A stretch of DNA of 64,000 nucleotides from assembly GCA_039090855.1 (NCBI GenBank), contig CM077025.1:95770489-95834488 (forward strand). Direction: 5' to 3'. Positions 11,464-22,703 of the stretch are shown here, piece after piece; position 1 is the first letter of the stretch, and every line of letters begins with the position of its first letter. The position numbers and the translations under genes were made by a program. Under the pieces are notes generated by a model, which worked only from the letters and a program-made list of their open reading frames with translations, was not told the DNA's origin and searched no databases. This stretch comes from Macrothele yani (taxonomy: Eukaryota; Arthropoda; Arachnida; Araneae; Macrothelidae).

Positions 11464-12095
11464 TTGACAAAAGTCACAGAACACGTAGAGGGAAAACACA
11501 ACATAGCATTTATTCACATATATTATTGCGCTGTCTATCCACCTTTGGCCTTAATGCATACTCTGACCCTTCGAGACATGCTTTCGACAAGATTTTGGAA
11601 CACAGCGATAGGTATTGACTTCCTTCCATTCAGTACATAATGCTACCGCTAAATGTTGCTTAGTAGTAGGCCTTGGTTCCAAACTTCTTAAGCGGCGCTC
11701 TAATTCATCCCATTGGTGCTCTATGGGATTAAGATCAGGACTCTGTGCTGGCCAGTCCCCACACGATACGGAATTATCGTCAAACCACGTTTTGCTGCTT
11801 CAGGCACGTCACTTGTATTCCACTTATTCAGTAGGTCCAAACCAGTTGACTTAGGTATGTTTAAACGCCTTTCGGTTTCTCTTATGAACAGCCCACTAAT
11901 ATAACACCCAACAATCCTTCATTCCTCATAGTCAGTTCTGTCCCGCAGCGACATTTTCATTCAACCTCACAGTGCGATATGATCGCGGTCAGCTGCAGGC
12001 TTGTTTTTATACTGTTTGCAGCTGTACCGCGCATCTTAACAACGCAGCGGATCCGCTCATTTGCTTTTGAAGTTGTGTCCGGTGACTTTTGTCAA
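11464..12095 (-). mobile_element. Internally deleted Tc1-like element
   Basis: 632 bp bounded by inverted repeats TTGACAAAAGTCACAGAACA and (reversed) TTGACAAAAGTCACCGGACA, with TA at 11462-11463 and 12096-12097. The minus strand keeps the N-terminus (MSLRDRTDYEE, then CYISGLFIRETERRLNIP, KSTGLDLLNK) and the C-terminal tail (FQNLVESMSRRVRVCIKAKG). The catalytic middle is missing, so it can only move if another copy supplies transposase. Confidence 0.85.
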
Positions 12096-12144
12096 TACCG
12101 TGCATATCTATATCTTCATATACAATGAAACTTTAGTTATACAT

Positions 12145-12480
12145 TTCTCAATTATACGTTATAAACGTGGAAAGGGCGATGACTTCTGTTTGATGTTGTT
12201 TTACCGTGTTTTCTTCATCCTTGGTGGCGTTGGTGTTTTCCAATGCATCAACTGATTTTTCGCATTGGTAGATCCAGGCTTCATCACAAGTGAAAACACT
12301 TTCTAAGAAGTTCGGGTTCCCCTGCATTTTTCCTAGTATTTCCGCACAAATCCGCTTGCGATTTTCTTTAAGTTCATTCATGAGAAGCTTTGAACCAGCT
12401 TGGCACAAACATTTGTCATGTTCAGATTTTCAAGTATAATTTGCTTAAGAGTCCTTCCTTCATCCATGTTTCCCATTCCT
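12145..12480 (-). pseudogene. Mariner-type transposase fragment
   Basis: The minus strand reads ELKENRKRICAEILGKMQGN, then PNFLESVFTCDEAWIYQ. This matches the region leading into the first catalytic aspartate (TCDE.W) of mariner transposases. Both sides are lost, and stops follow the match. Confidence 0.65.
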
Positions 12481-12769
12481 GTTATCATTCTAACCACACT
12501 GGTAAACACTAATTTTGTTTTAGGGTAACTTGGTGTCGCTGATTCCGAATATGGCATTGTTTTTTTTTTAGATTAACTTTCATTTTTGAACTTACAGATG
12601 ACCCCTGTGAAAAACATAAGAAAATGCAACGAATTTAATGGTCATGCATACCCTACCTACAAATTGCATGGAAAATATCTCTGAACATACAAAAGTAAAC
12701 ACAATGGCGTAGTACTCAATACAATTACATAAAAACAAAGTAAGCTGATTCATATAATCACAATTAGTG

Positions 12770-14690
12770 CTCAGAAAAACGCTGTTTGTACGATTTTCTT
12801 TTATATGGGTCTTCAGGACAATTGCTTTGGAGGCTCCAGCAGTAGCCTGACATCATGTGTCTGTCCAGTATGCCTTGATACCTTTCCTCCATAACATTTA
12901 CATTTGTTTCGAGCTGCTAGATTAGACAACCTATGCAACCGTTTTTCTAATTTACCATTACAGCTCATAATATCGTCTTTGTATTCTTGGCTGTTCTCAA
13001 TTTCAAATTATTCTAAATCCTCAATTCCATCTTAAATTATCTAACTGACATATTATACACGAATATACTCCTTTGAATACAAAACATCATGTAAAACAGT
13101 TCAATATTCTTTTATTCTGCAAATACGCACGTACCATTCGGCTTCTGCTCACGTCACGCCAAATAAATAAAAATTGCTAGGGTTCTGCATTTGCGGTTCT
13201 GACGTCACGGACATTAATCAAATAATCGCTAGCTTGTTTGGTTTGCGGCTTAGTCAAAGTTCCAACAATATCCTGATATGGAACCTCTCCCCTTTTTCCT
13301 CATTAAAATGGCCAAGATTATACGAAAATCTATCTAAGTGGCTATATGGAGAAAATGTACTTTTATTCTCATATTAGTGCACATATTTTTACAGAAGCGA
13401 GCATGTTTTGCACCAAGTCTTCATAATTATCTGCATTGTATTTACCCAAGAAGTTCTTGAAAACTACGACAAAAGTGCACCTGGCAGAAGCTTCAACAAC
13501 ATTCATTTGTTAAATACGAATCATTGATGTGTTTACGAATTTAAGAATTATCAAAGATTCCTGCTTTCAGTTTTTCGAAATTGAGTCCATATCTGTTCGA
13601 AGCCTTAACAAATTACTTTATCAGTTCAAGCTTGATATGAATGGTGGTAGGGTGATTTTTCTCTGTCAATCAATGGCTCGTTAATGATGTTCTCTGCGCT
13701 ACAGTAATATTTTCCCTTGAAAGCTATGCCACTGCTTTCCAATGATGTTGCTTTGCCCTATATCCCACAAGCAGAAGAAACAAGGATACTTCGTGTATCT
13801 TTGCTGCCCGAGCAAGAAGTTCACCATCTTTAGATTGACATGAATAGACCACTGGTGCTCATGATAGCAGAGCTTCCTGAAGGCCATTTTGATATTTTCA
13901 TATTGTTCTTTAAGTCTTGTTGCGTGAGCAACTGGAAGAGATGCATTGCAATTACCTTTGTTCAATAAAACACATTTTAAGGTTCTGGTGGATATGTCTA
14001 TAAAAGGCCTCCAATCTTCTGGTCAATATTCTGGTAGTCCCATTTGGAGAATAAGTCCAGGAATGTTATTGCAGTATACAAGTTCTTCATCGTGACTGAA
14101 GTATGGAAGAATTCCCTTTTCTCTTGTCCTACAGTATAAGCTGTTATTTTAACTTCCGACTTTAGACAGTTCTTTTCTTTTAGCCTGCATGCTTAAAGTT
14201 CAGATGCTTTTTTTGATAGATCGAGGTCTTTCTCGTATCTGATCATTGAGTTCTCTTTGAGAGAACTTCTGAGGGAGGATGGGGGAGGGGTAGAATTGAA
14301 AAGCTTCCTTCATGCTCACTTCCACTGCTACCACCTGTGCTACATTCCAGGACTTGCATTTCTTCAACATCTGACAATGAAATGTCAGACAGTGAGGTAA
14401 ACACTGGTACAGGAACGTCTTCGCGGTGTGGTACAGGTCGCCTTGCTGAATTCCAAATCAGGATACTCCCAATTATGCTTCTTCAAGTGATTGAAGCTTT
14501 TCACATTCACAGCATAAAAATAAAAATCGTCGTGGTGGTTTTGCAGCTCTCTTCACACCACAGGCACACTTTTCCTTTCTCCATTTTTCCACTGTCGTAA
14601 GCACTTTACCTAGGTTTTGCAAACTTTATGGGGAGCACAAGACTTATCATGGTCTCCAAGCTTCACTCAAAAATAAGCAAGTTGTGCTTG
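12770..14690 (-). pseudogene. Decayed copy of an uncharacterised arthropod multicopy gene family
   Basis: Several minus-strand frames line up, in order, with a protein family I know from many arthropod genomes that has no assigned function: LGDHDKSCAPHKVCKT near 14655, REL.NHHDDFYFYAVNVKSF near 14540, NNIPGLILQMG near 14040, VNLKMVNFLLGQQRYTKYP followed by CFFCLWDIG near 13800, and near 12830 the C-terminal end EERYQGILDRHMMSGYCWSL and YKRKSYKQRF before TAA. Stops and frameshifts occur throughout, so it is not functional. The lack of introns over 1.9 kb and the wide multicopy distribution suggest a mobile or retrocopied origin, which is inference. Family recognition is from memory. Confidence 0.6.
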
Positions 14691-14964
14691 TCTAGTGAAG
14701 TCAGTGATGTTTTTCCATTGTTTTTGCAGAATATATTCGTCACGATTGTAGCAGAATGCATTAGGATTGTTTAAAACCTCTTGTAAAGAACTTATATTTC
14801 TATGCAAAAAAAAAAAAAAAAAAAAAGAAAAAAAAAGAAAACAAACATTTAATCTACTAAATTCGATACTAAAATTGCTAGTATCGTTTAATTGATACGT
14901 GCTATGGAGATATATAGTAATATCATACACCGTAATAAAAAGTGTGTATACTTGTAGAAAAAAC

Positions 14965-15453
14965 TCTTTACACGTTGCTCTTGATTAGCTAAAGACACAG
15001 ACGCCATTGAAGTAAAGTCTAATGGATGACAACTAATACACTCTTGAAGTTAAGTCTAATAGATGACAACTAATAACTCTTTCAGTAACAGCTCCATCTT
15101 TTTTCCCAACCTTTTCATCTTTTTCCCCCGCCTTTTCGTGGAGATATGTCAGAATCTTTAAGACAGAAATCCATCTTTTTCCCCCGCCTTCATTAGCTAA
15201 AGACACAGACGCCATTCAAGTTAAGTGTAATGGATGACAACTAATACACTCTTGAAGTTAAATCTAATGGATGACATCTAATAACTCTCATTGAAGTTAT
15301 ATCTAATGGATCACAACTAATAACTCTTTACACGTTGCTCTTGATTAGCTAGAAACACAGACGCCATTGAAGTTAAGTCTAATAGATGACGCATTATCCT
15401 GTTGCTAAAAACACAGACGCCATTGAAGTTAAGTCTAATGGATGACAACTAAT
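14965..15453. repeat. Irregular minisatellite
   Basis: Repeated copies of TTGAAGTTAAGTCTAATGG followed by ATGACAACTAATA are mixed with ACACAGACGCCA and CTCTTTACACGTTGCTCTTG. The blocks recur in changing order, giving a composite array rather than one fixed unit. An A-rich tract (14806-14841) precedes it. Confidence 0.85.
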
Positions 15454-16484
15454 ACATATTTTACTGACATTTATTTAATAAAAAATTAATATAATTAAAA
15501 ATGTATGAGCTATTCGTTGCTATTGTCATTGCAACACTTTGCAAAAGCTATTTGCGCGAATGATTTAAAGACATATGTACATACACTATTATGTTCAAAC
15601 ACAACTATATATATTCATCATATTCAAGTAAGAAATTCTGTGCCAAGTCCAATCTGCAAATGTCGTAAAATTAAATGAACAGTTCCTTATGATGCGGCAA
15701 AATACTTAACAGTCTCGAAAATCTCCACCTGAACTATAGTTTGCAAACATCTGCTGTAGATTTATTTTCAATACCTATTAATCAGAATATCTGCTAACAT
15801 CCTCTGTAGGCTGACATTTTGTATTTTGTAATGTAGTTATTGTAAACACTGTTTAAGTTCCAGTATATTAAATATTCATCTTCGTACCTTATATCTTGAA
15901 ACAGAGGTAGTAAATGCCACACACCTCAACATGCAGATAAATCCTTCTGTAAAAGTGTAACTTTAATCTCTTCATATGTTAAAGACTACTAGATTACACC
16001 TCAATACATTTATGAAAAATATCCTACCTAAAGTGGCAACGCTCAGTATCGACATTCTGCACGGAACGACAACAAAAGTGCTCCGGCAAGTACATATGTA
16101 TCAAGATGATGTCAGATGCAATCGCTCAGACCTCGGCGCCACCAGGGAAGAGTAGTAACTTACTGTTTCTGTTTTATAAGAATTGTGAATTTTGTTTACA
16201 CTTAGATTTGGTTAAGATACATGAATATAAGCAGTTGCGTAAGGGAAAAAATCTAATTTGCATATGCATGACATGTGACTAATGGGACAGCTACTGCAAC
16301 AACTATTGGGACATTACAGAACACTAAAGGAGTCGAAAATTCGATACTAGTGCCGGCTCGATTGAACTTATCTAGTGGATTGATGCATACGCTCATGCCG
16401 TTTTATTTCACGAGTGTATCCCTGGTCAGTAGTGACGGTGCATATAGTCAGTTGTATATCAAAATGTAGCCAGTAATGTCATGT
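15454..16484. other. AT-rich intronic sequence, nothing recognised
   Basis: No transposon ends, RNA genes or coding similarity seen. Confidence 0.5.
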
Positions 16485-17183
16485 TATAATGAATTCAACT
16501 TTCTTCTAACAAATTATAAAGAATTCAATGCTTCTTCTAGTGGTCTAATGCTTCTTCTAATGCTTGTTGTTTGTTAATTATATCATGAATAAACTTTCCT
16601 GCTAGTAGTGTAGTAATAATAATAATGAACAAGCTTTTAACTGCTAGTAATGTTGTAGTAGTAATTAAGATGAATAAAGTCTTATGCTGGTTGTTAATAA
16701 TAACAACTAATGAAATAAACCTAACAGCCAGACAGAGATCTGACAAAACTATGAACTGAGAAAAACGTACTTACAACACAAGCTTTATTCAGAGAAAGTC
16801 CTGGTATCCTCCAACACACACACACTAGTCACATTAATCGTATCACAATAATGAAGAAAAAACCTAATCACATAGAACGAAGCTCTTGGCACAAAATAAC
16901 GTAGCTCTACTCACATAAACGAAGCTCTCCCTACGCACATCAACAAAAAGCTCTCTTGCACATAAACAACCGCTCTCCTCCACATAAACAAACGCTCTCC
17001 CTGGTATCGTTGAACGCGCCTATTTATACTGGCTACCACCACGTCATGACTTACACTCATTGTCAGATCTCATTCAGCGGGTGAAATAACATCTCGTTCA
17101 GTAAGAGGATAATTTACATAGGAAAATAAAATAACCAGAGATAGTAAAAATCAAAAGGAAAGTGAATCTAGAGTATACGTTAC
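16485..17183 (-). mobile_element. Solo LTR-like element, copy A
   Basis: Matches copy B at 35541-36268 end to end. Flanked by near-identical 5-mers CATGT (16480-16484) and AATGT (17184-17188), as expected for LTR integration. On the minus strand it begins GTAACGTATACTCTAGATTC. It carries a TATA box at 17021-17028 and an AATAAA at 16784-16789 about 230 bases downstream, in the order expected of an LTR. No internal coding region lies next to it. The ends do not show a clean TG..CA, so the class is uncertain. Confidence 0.65.
17021..17028 (-). promoter_or_regulatory. TATA box of solo LTR copy A
   Basis: TATAAATA on the minus strand inside CCAGTATAAATAGGCGCG, conserved in both LTR copies. Confidence 0.6.
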
Positions 17184-17243
17184 AATGTATCTAAATCATA
17201 TTGCGTTATGTGATTGTGGATAATGGTTTTTTGATTTTCTGGT

Positions 17244-18275
17244 ATGGAGTGTCAAGTAGAGAGGAATGAATATTTTTGGCATCTGCACCACACCGAGTTT
17301 AACGAGTGATCTTCAGCCGCCGAGACTACTCGACAAATTTGTGCTGTGTATGGGGAGGATGCTATTGCTCCGAGGACAGCGCGCAAATGGTTTAAGCGGT
17401 GCCGAGGAGGCGATTTTGACCTCAACGACTCTCTACGTTCAAGTCGTCCATTTCATTTTGATGAGGATCGCTTGAACCATCTTATCCACTTGGATCCACG
17501 TCAAACCACACGCGAATTGGCCACTGAGATGGACTGTGATCTGGCCACAGTGGTGCGTCATCTGCAACGTATGGGAAAGGACCAGAAATTTGGGTCTTGG
17601 GTGCCTCACACTGTCACAGAGAACAAGAATCAGCGTGTTGCCATATGTGGTTCCCTTGCTCGCCCGTTATCGCGAATGTTCTCAGCAACACAAACCCTAT
17701 CTGTCACATATTGTTACTGGAGATGAAAAGTGGTGCCTGAACGTGAATTACAGGCATCGGAGGGAACGGTTAAGCTCAAACAAGACGCCCACACCACGTC
17801 CAAAGCATGAACTTCATCCTGCAAATATCATGTTGTGTGTCTGGTGGGACATGGAAGACATTATTCACTGGAAAATGCAGCCGGGGAATCGGACCATCAA
17901 CGCTGCACTCTATTGTGAGCAACTCCGCCATGTGGATGGAGCAATTCATCAGAAACGGCCACATCAGTGCCATTGTGTCCTACAACATGATAAGGCACGC
18001 CCTCACAGTGCAAACATGACCTAAATGCACATTCAGGACATGAAATGGGAGATCCTTCCACATCGGGCCTATTCCCAGATGCTTCCTTTTCAGACTATCA
18101 CCTGTTCCAATCTCTGTCGAATGCACTCCGGGGCAGAACGTTCAACAATGATGTTGATCTTCAGAATTTCTTTGATGATTTCTTCGCAGCAAAACCAGCA
18201 CGTTTTTTCAAGACTGGCATTGCAGACGTATCCGGACGTTGGGACACCATCGTAAACAATAGAGGGAATACATAG
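17244..18275 (+). pseudogene. Mariner transposase, broken
   Basis: DNA cut-and-paste enzyme remnant. From ATG 17244 it reads MECQVERNEYFWHL, then GEDAIAPRTARKWFKRC and RQTTRELATEMDCDLATVV (helix-turn-helix). Next come the catalytic blocks VTGDEKWCL, LQHDKARPH and FSDYHLFQSL. The last two aspartates are 34 residues apart, the mariner D34D spacing. Lesions: a stop after FNE near 17304, a frameshift near 17660, a TAA at 18022-18024, and another frameshift near 18085 before the end (WDTIVNNRGNT). I could not find clear terminal repeats, so the element limits are unknown. Confidence 0.8.
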
Positions 18276-18757
18276 GTAATTGATTCCGTTTTCCCTTCTG
18301 ATGTAATACATTCCTGTAGTGCGGTGAAACAAACTGCATGAACCTATGCATCAACCCTATATATAGCACATGCTGAATTGTGACTGCATCATTCAGTCTC
18401 CTCAGTCCAGCGAAAAAGTATTGCTTCGATTTTATTCGAATTTGTTCCTGTTTTTCCGACCTTCCTATTGATTTTAGGAACACACCGTTTTTCCTGTGTC
18501 AGTGTTCATTTACGGCATATTCGGACATTCACTAATTTTTCTTAAATGTCACTTGTTCAAATTTTCGATGGAGTAAATGTATTTTCGATGAATAAAAAAT
18601 CCCTTCATTTCTGCATCGTTTTGTGATCTGAATTTTCAGCCACCGCTTTCCCGTTTGTCTCATATATATGTTTACGCAGTTCGCCTTTTCTAATATTGTA
18701 ATGTCAGGTGATGCGTAACATACTACAGCCTCTCCTTGACAAATGTCAACCCCGCCT
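18276..18757. other. Intronic stretch, nothing recognised
   Basis: Probably includes the right end of the mariner above, but no inverted repeat was identified. Confidence 0.4.
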
Positions 18758-21700
18758 TCTCGTGGTACATCCTGTTCCCACTAAAGGGGCTCTGACGACC
18801 ACCAATAGCCGTATAACTATACCATCGAGATTAGAGGAAATGATATTCCACACTCACCAACCCGCTTGGCCAGCGTGGTGAGTTATGGCCAAACCCCTCC
18901 AAAATGACTTCACAACTTAAATCTTGGCCCTCAGTCTCCGGCAGCTGGAATGTACCTGGCCAAGGCAGCGGCCAGTGCGACATGAAAGCAGAGGGTGCTA
19001 AGAATCCCCGGAGGACCGGACTAGGCTGCCATGTGATGCTGACCTTGGCTACTTACAATGGACGCTCTCTATCTCCTGATTCAAGGCTCCTTGAATTGGA
19101 AGAGGAACTACAAAGGATCAAGTGGGACATCGTCGGGTTAAGTGAGGTAATGAGAAAAGCAGAAGATCTCATTGAACTGAAAAGTGGACATCTTTTATAC
19201 TATCGTGGGACAGATACTAGCGGAACTAGTGGTGTTGGATTTATAATAAACAAGAAACTGAAGGATAAAATTGTAGAATTTGAAAGTTCCTCTGACAGAG
19301 CTGCATGACTTGTTATCCAACTCTCGAGAAGATACCAGTCTCAGATTATTCAAGCTTATGCACCCACCACAAGTCATCCTGAAGAAGAGATTGAAGAATT
19401 TCATGAAGAATATCGCCATCTAAGTAATAAAGGCAGGCAGCACTTGAAAATCATTATGGGAGATTTCAATGAGAAAATAGGGCAACGGCAACAGAATGAA
19501 ACTTCAGTAGGTAAATTCGGTCACGGTAACAGAAACCAGCTTGGAAATACTCTCGTAGAGTTTGCAGAGGCAAAATGGTTTTTCATCATGAACTCCTTTT
19601 TCAAGAAAAATCCGCAAAACAAATGGACATGGAGGCATTCCAACGGATTTACAAGTGAAATTGATTTTATTATGTGTAACAAGAAATTTGTCATGGAAGA
19701 CTGCAGTGTGCTAAACAAGTTCAACACAGGTAGGGACCATAGATTGGTGAGATGTAAGATGCACCTCAACACTAAACTCGAGCGTGGCAAGCTCATAAAA
19801 CAAACAAAGTGTATTGACATGACCAACCTTAAAAAACATCATAATGCCTTCAAATTGGAACTGAGGAACAGATTATGTGCTCTAGAAGGTCTAACATCGG
19901 AAGAAGTGGGCATCTCTGAAGTTAACAGAAAACTAACCAAGGCTCTCATGAAAACAGCAACAAAAATAGCTGGTACTAAGAACCAGTTACATATGAAAAA
20001 ATTATGAGATAAAAATCTAAATTCTGATACAAAAAAGAAAATATGACGACAACTAAAAGAGATGTGACTTCCAAATTGAAATATATAGAGCTATGCAAGA
20101 CAGTACGAAAAAGTATCACTGAAGATGTAAGGAAATTCAATCGTGAATTAGTGAAGAAAGCAATTGAAAACAACTAAAGCCTCAAGAAAGCAAAGGAACA
20201 TCTGAGTAAATGATGAAAACATATTATGGCTCTGAGAATAGAAGATGGTTCTGTAACAAGAAATAGAAGCGAACGTTTTACAAGAGTGAAAGATTTCTAC
20301 GCAAAACTATATGAAAGGGATGATACATGTTCTCCAGACATTACGAAAGGTACCATTACCAGAGTTCTTTCAGTTCTCGCAGCAGAAGTTGCACATGCAA
20401 TCAAGAACATGAAACGGGGAAGAGCTTCAGGAGAAGATAAAATTACCGTAGCCATCATATAAGAAGCAAGTGGAGAAATTGAAACAGTACTTGCCCAAGT
20501 TTTCACTCGGTGCCTTAATGAAGGGAAGATTCCTGAGAATTGGAACAATGCTACAATGATCCTGCTACATAAAAAGGGTGGCATTGAGGATATCAGGAAC
20601 TACAGACCTATCAGCCTCCTATCAGTGATTTATAAAATCTTCACTAAAGTTATTTCACACCGCTTGACGGTGACAATGGACATGGTGACAAAAGAACAAG
20701 CTGAATTCAGGAGTGGCTACAGCACAAGGAATCATATCCACGTACTGAGAGAACTAATTGAAAGAGCGAGGAAATATGAATTTCCGTTATGCATAGCTTT
20801 TATCTATTATGAAAAGGCCTTTGATTCGGTGAAACCATCAGGAGTTACAATGGCTTTGAAATCCTGCGGTATTAAAGATGCATACATTAATATTATTTAT
20901 AACATCTATGAAAATGCAAGGTGCAAAGATTCGGCTGTTTAAGAATACAGCACACATAAAAATTGCAAAGGGAGTGAGTCAAGGTGACACCGTATCTCCC
21001 AAGCTCTTTTAATGCCACATTGGAAAATCTTCCAATCACTGAACTGTTAAAACATGGGGATAAAGATTAATGGAGATTATCTTACTCACCTTCGTTTTGC
21101 TGATGATGTAGTCATTTTTGCAACTACCCCATCAGAGCTGCAGAGTATGATCCAGGAACTTGCTGACAAGAGTAAAGAAATGGGATTAAAAATGAACTTT
21201 CAGAAGACAAAAGTGATGTACAAGGCTTTTACAAGAAATGAACATTTATCGATTGATGGGGAAAAGCTGGAGATAACCAATACCTACGTTTATCTTAGAC
21301 AGCAGATATGAAGTGTGGGTCACATTGATGAAGAAATTAATCGGCGTATAAAACTTGCCTGGAGAGCTTTTGGAAGAAACAGTATAATTTTCAAGAGCAA
21401 TTATGTCTTAAAAGAAAGTGTTTGATCAATGCATCCTTCCAGAACTTACATATGGTGCAGAGACGTGGACCTTAGCTAAAAGAGACATACAAAGGCTGCA
21501 GACAACTCAAAGCAGCCTGGAGAGATGCATGCTTGGTGCAACCAGGAGAGATAGGAAGAGGAACTCGTGGATCAGAAAAATGACAAGAGTGGAAGACATC
21601 ATGATCAGAATAAAATCCCTGAAATGGCAATAGGCTGGACATATTGCCAAAAGGACAGACCATCGATGGACAACTGAAATATTAGATTGGATTCCAAGGG

Positions 21701-21860
21701 ACAGGAAAAGACGCAGAAGAAGACCGAATGGGAGATGGGTGGATGAAATTCGAAAGTATGAGGGAGTAACATGGAGGAGACTGGCACAAGACAGACCGTT
21801 GTGGAAGAAGATTGGAGAGATTAACAGAGCTAACTGGCTCTGATCGTTCCGCGGTTCATT
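18758..21860 (+). mobile_element. RTE-type LINE, near full length, copy 1
   Basis: About 3.1 kb. Its 5' end (TCTCGTGGTACATCCTGTTC) is shared exactly in position with copy 2 at 59316, so this marks the real element start or 5' UTR. The order is 5' UTR, APE-type endonuclease, RT, C-terminal domain. The 3' end diverges from copy 2 after GTTGTGGAAGAAGATTGGAG. It lies antisense to P5CS in the last intron. Confidence 0.85.
18904..21632 (+). pseudogene. RTE endonuclease-reverse transcriptase, copy 1
   Basis: Polyprotein that nicks DNA and copies the element RNA. The endonuclease has TYNGRSLSPDSRLLELEEEL, WDIVGLSEV, IIMGDFNEKIG and GRDHRLVRC, covering the metal-binding Asn, Glu, Asp/Asn and His positions. 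The RT has YRPISLLSVIYKIFTKVI, then CIAFIYYEKAFDSVKPSG and LRFADDVVIFATTP (FADD active site). The C-terminal part is LPELTYGAETWTLAKRDIQR. Nonsense changes include TGA at 19306 (an Arg codon in copy 2), stops near 20005-20070 and 20459, and frameshifts near 20940-21050. It is non-functional, with more damage than copy 2. Confidence 0.85.
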
Positions 21861-22225
21861 AAAGTAAGCAAAGAAATAAACAGAGTATGAATTTTTCCCG
21901 ATTTTGAGTACATAATAACTTGATTTTTGATGATAGCGATGTAATGACGAAGCTTTTTCTTTATTTAAGTTCTCAAAATGTTTTTAAATATAGTTTTTCC
22001 CGAAGGTTACAAAAACACGTGTTATTCAAATTGTTTGGTGACTTAACTGAAATTTTACTGCCCTTCGAAGCGTGTTTTATCATTTTATTCTAAATTGTTT
22101 AAAAAATCATAACTGCTAATATTGTTAAAATTTCTACTGTAAAGACAGCTGAAAGGCATACGACAACTATCTGAAGAAAACGAAAGATATCGCAGAAACA
22201 CTAAAATTTAAGGGTTGAATCTTAC
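21861..22225. other. Intronic stretch next to P5CS exon
   Basis: AT-rich, no features beyond the splice donor at its right edge. Confidence 0.5.
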
Positions 22226-22321
22226 CTAGTCCAAATCTGTACCCATCCGAAAATCTGGAGCTTGAATTATGAAACACGCAGGCGCTGTCGACACTTCGCA
22301 AGAACTTATCTGCAGCATCAG
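22226..22321 (-). CDS. P5CS: P5CS, penultimate coding exon
   Basis: A 96-base exon of the gamma-glutamyl-phosphate reductase domain. The minus strand reads, after completing a split codon, [20 protein letters not shown] and then [12 protein letters not shown], matching the animal ALDH18A1 segment [21 protein letters not shown]. The acceptor is a long T tract plus TTAG at 22322-22323 and the donor is CTAG|GTAAG. It starts with two bases and ends with one base of split codons, so it fits the upstream exon (63564-63750) and the downstream exon (11156-11325) exactly, with no residues missing relative to the family. It is too short and lacks a start, so simple gene scans will miss it. Confidence 0.96.
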   Translation of the reverse strand: MMLQISSCEVSTAPACFIIQAPDFRMGTDLD

Positions 22322-22703
22322 CTAAAAAAAAAAAAAAGTTGATAGAGTTTTACTAGTGAGCATAAATTTAGTTTAGCAACAAACATTATTGCACTTTGAT
22401 GCCTCACGTATGCTAAAAACTGTTGGTAATTTGTAAACAAGTAAAATCTATTTTCAAAGTTTATTGCTTTCGGTATAAGGTAGCTAGCTATCCACTAGCT
22501 GCATGAAGAAATGTTATGCAATGAGCAAAGCAGAAATCGAACTTGCCATTTAATAAAATATTTAATTAACTGAACTTGTATGAAGACAAACATTATTAGA
22601 ATATTTAAAACACAACATCATATTAACATATCACTTCTTTTTGGTGAACGAGCGGACACTTTATATACACCGTCTATATGACACTCAAGACTCAAAGTAA
22701 GGA

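Larger units (their letters stand above)
11326..22225 (-). other. P5CS: P5CS last intron (10.9 kb)
   Basis: GT/AG intron with donor GTAAGATT at 22225 and acceptor ACTATAG at 11326. It contains a deleted Tc1, a mariner scrap, a decayed multicopy gene, a minisatellite, a solo LTR, a mariner and an RTE LINE. None appears to be an exon. Confidence 0.9.
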
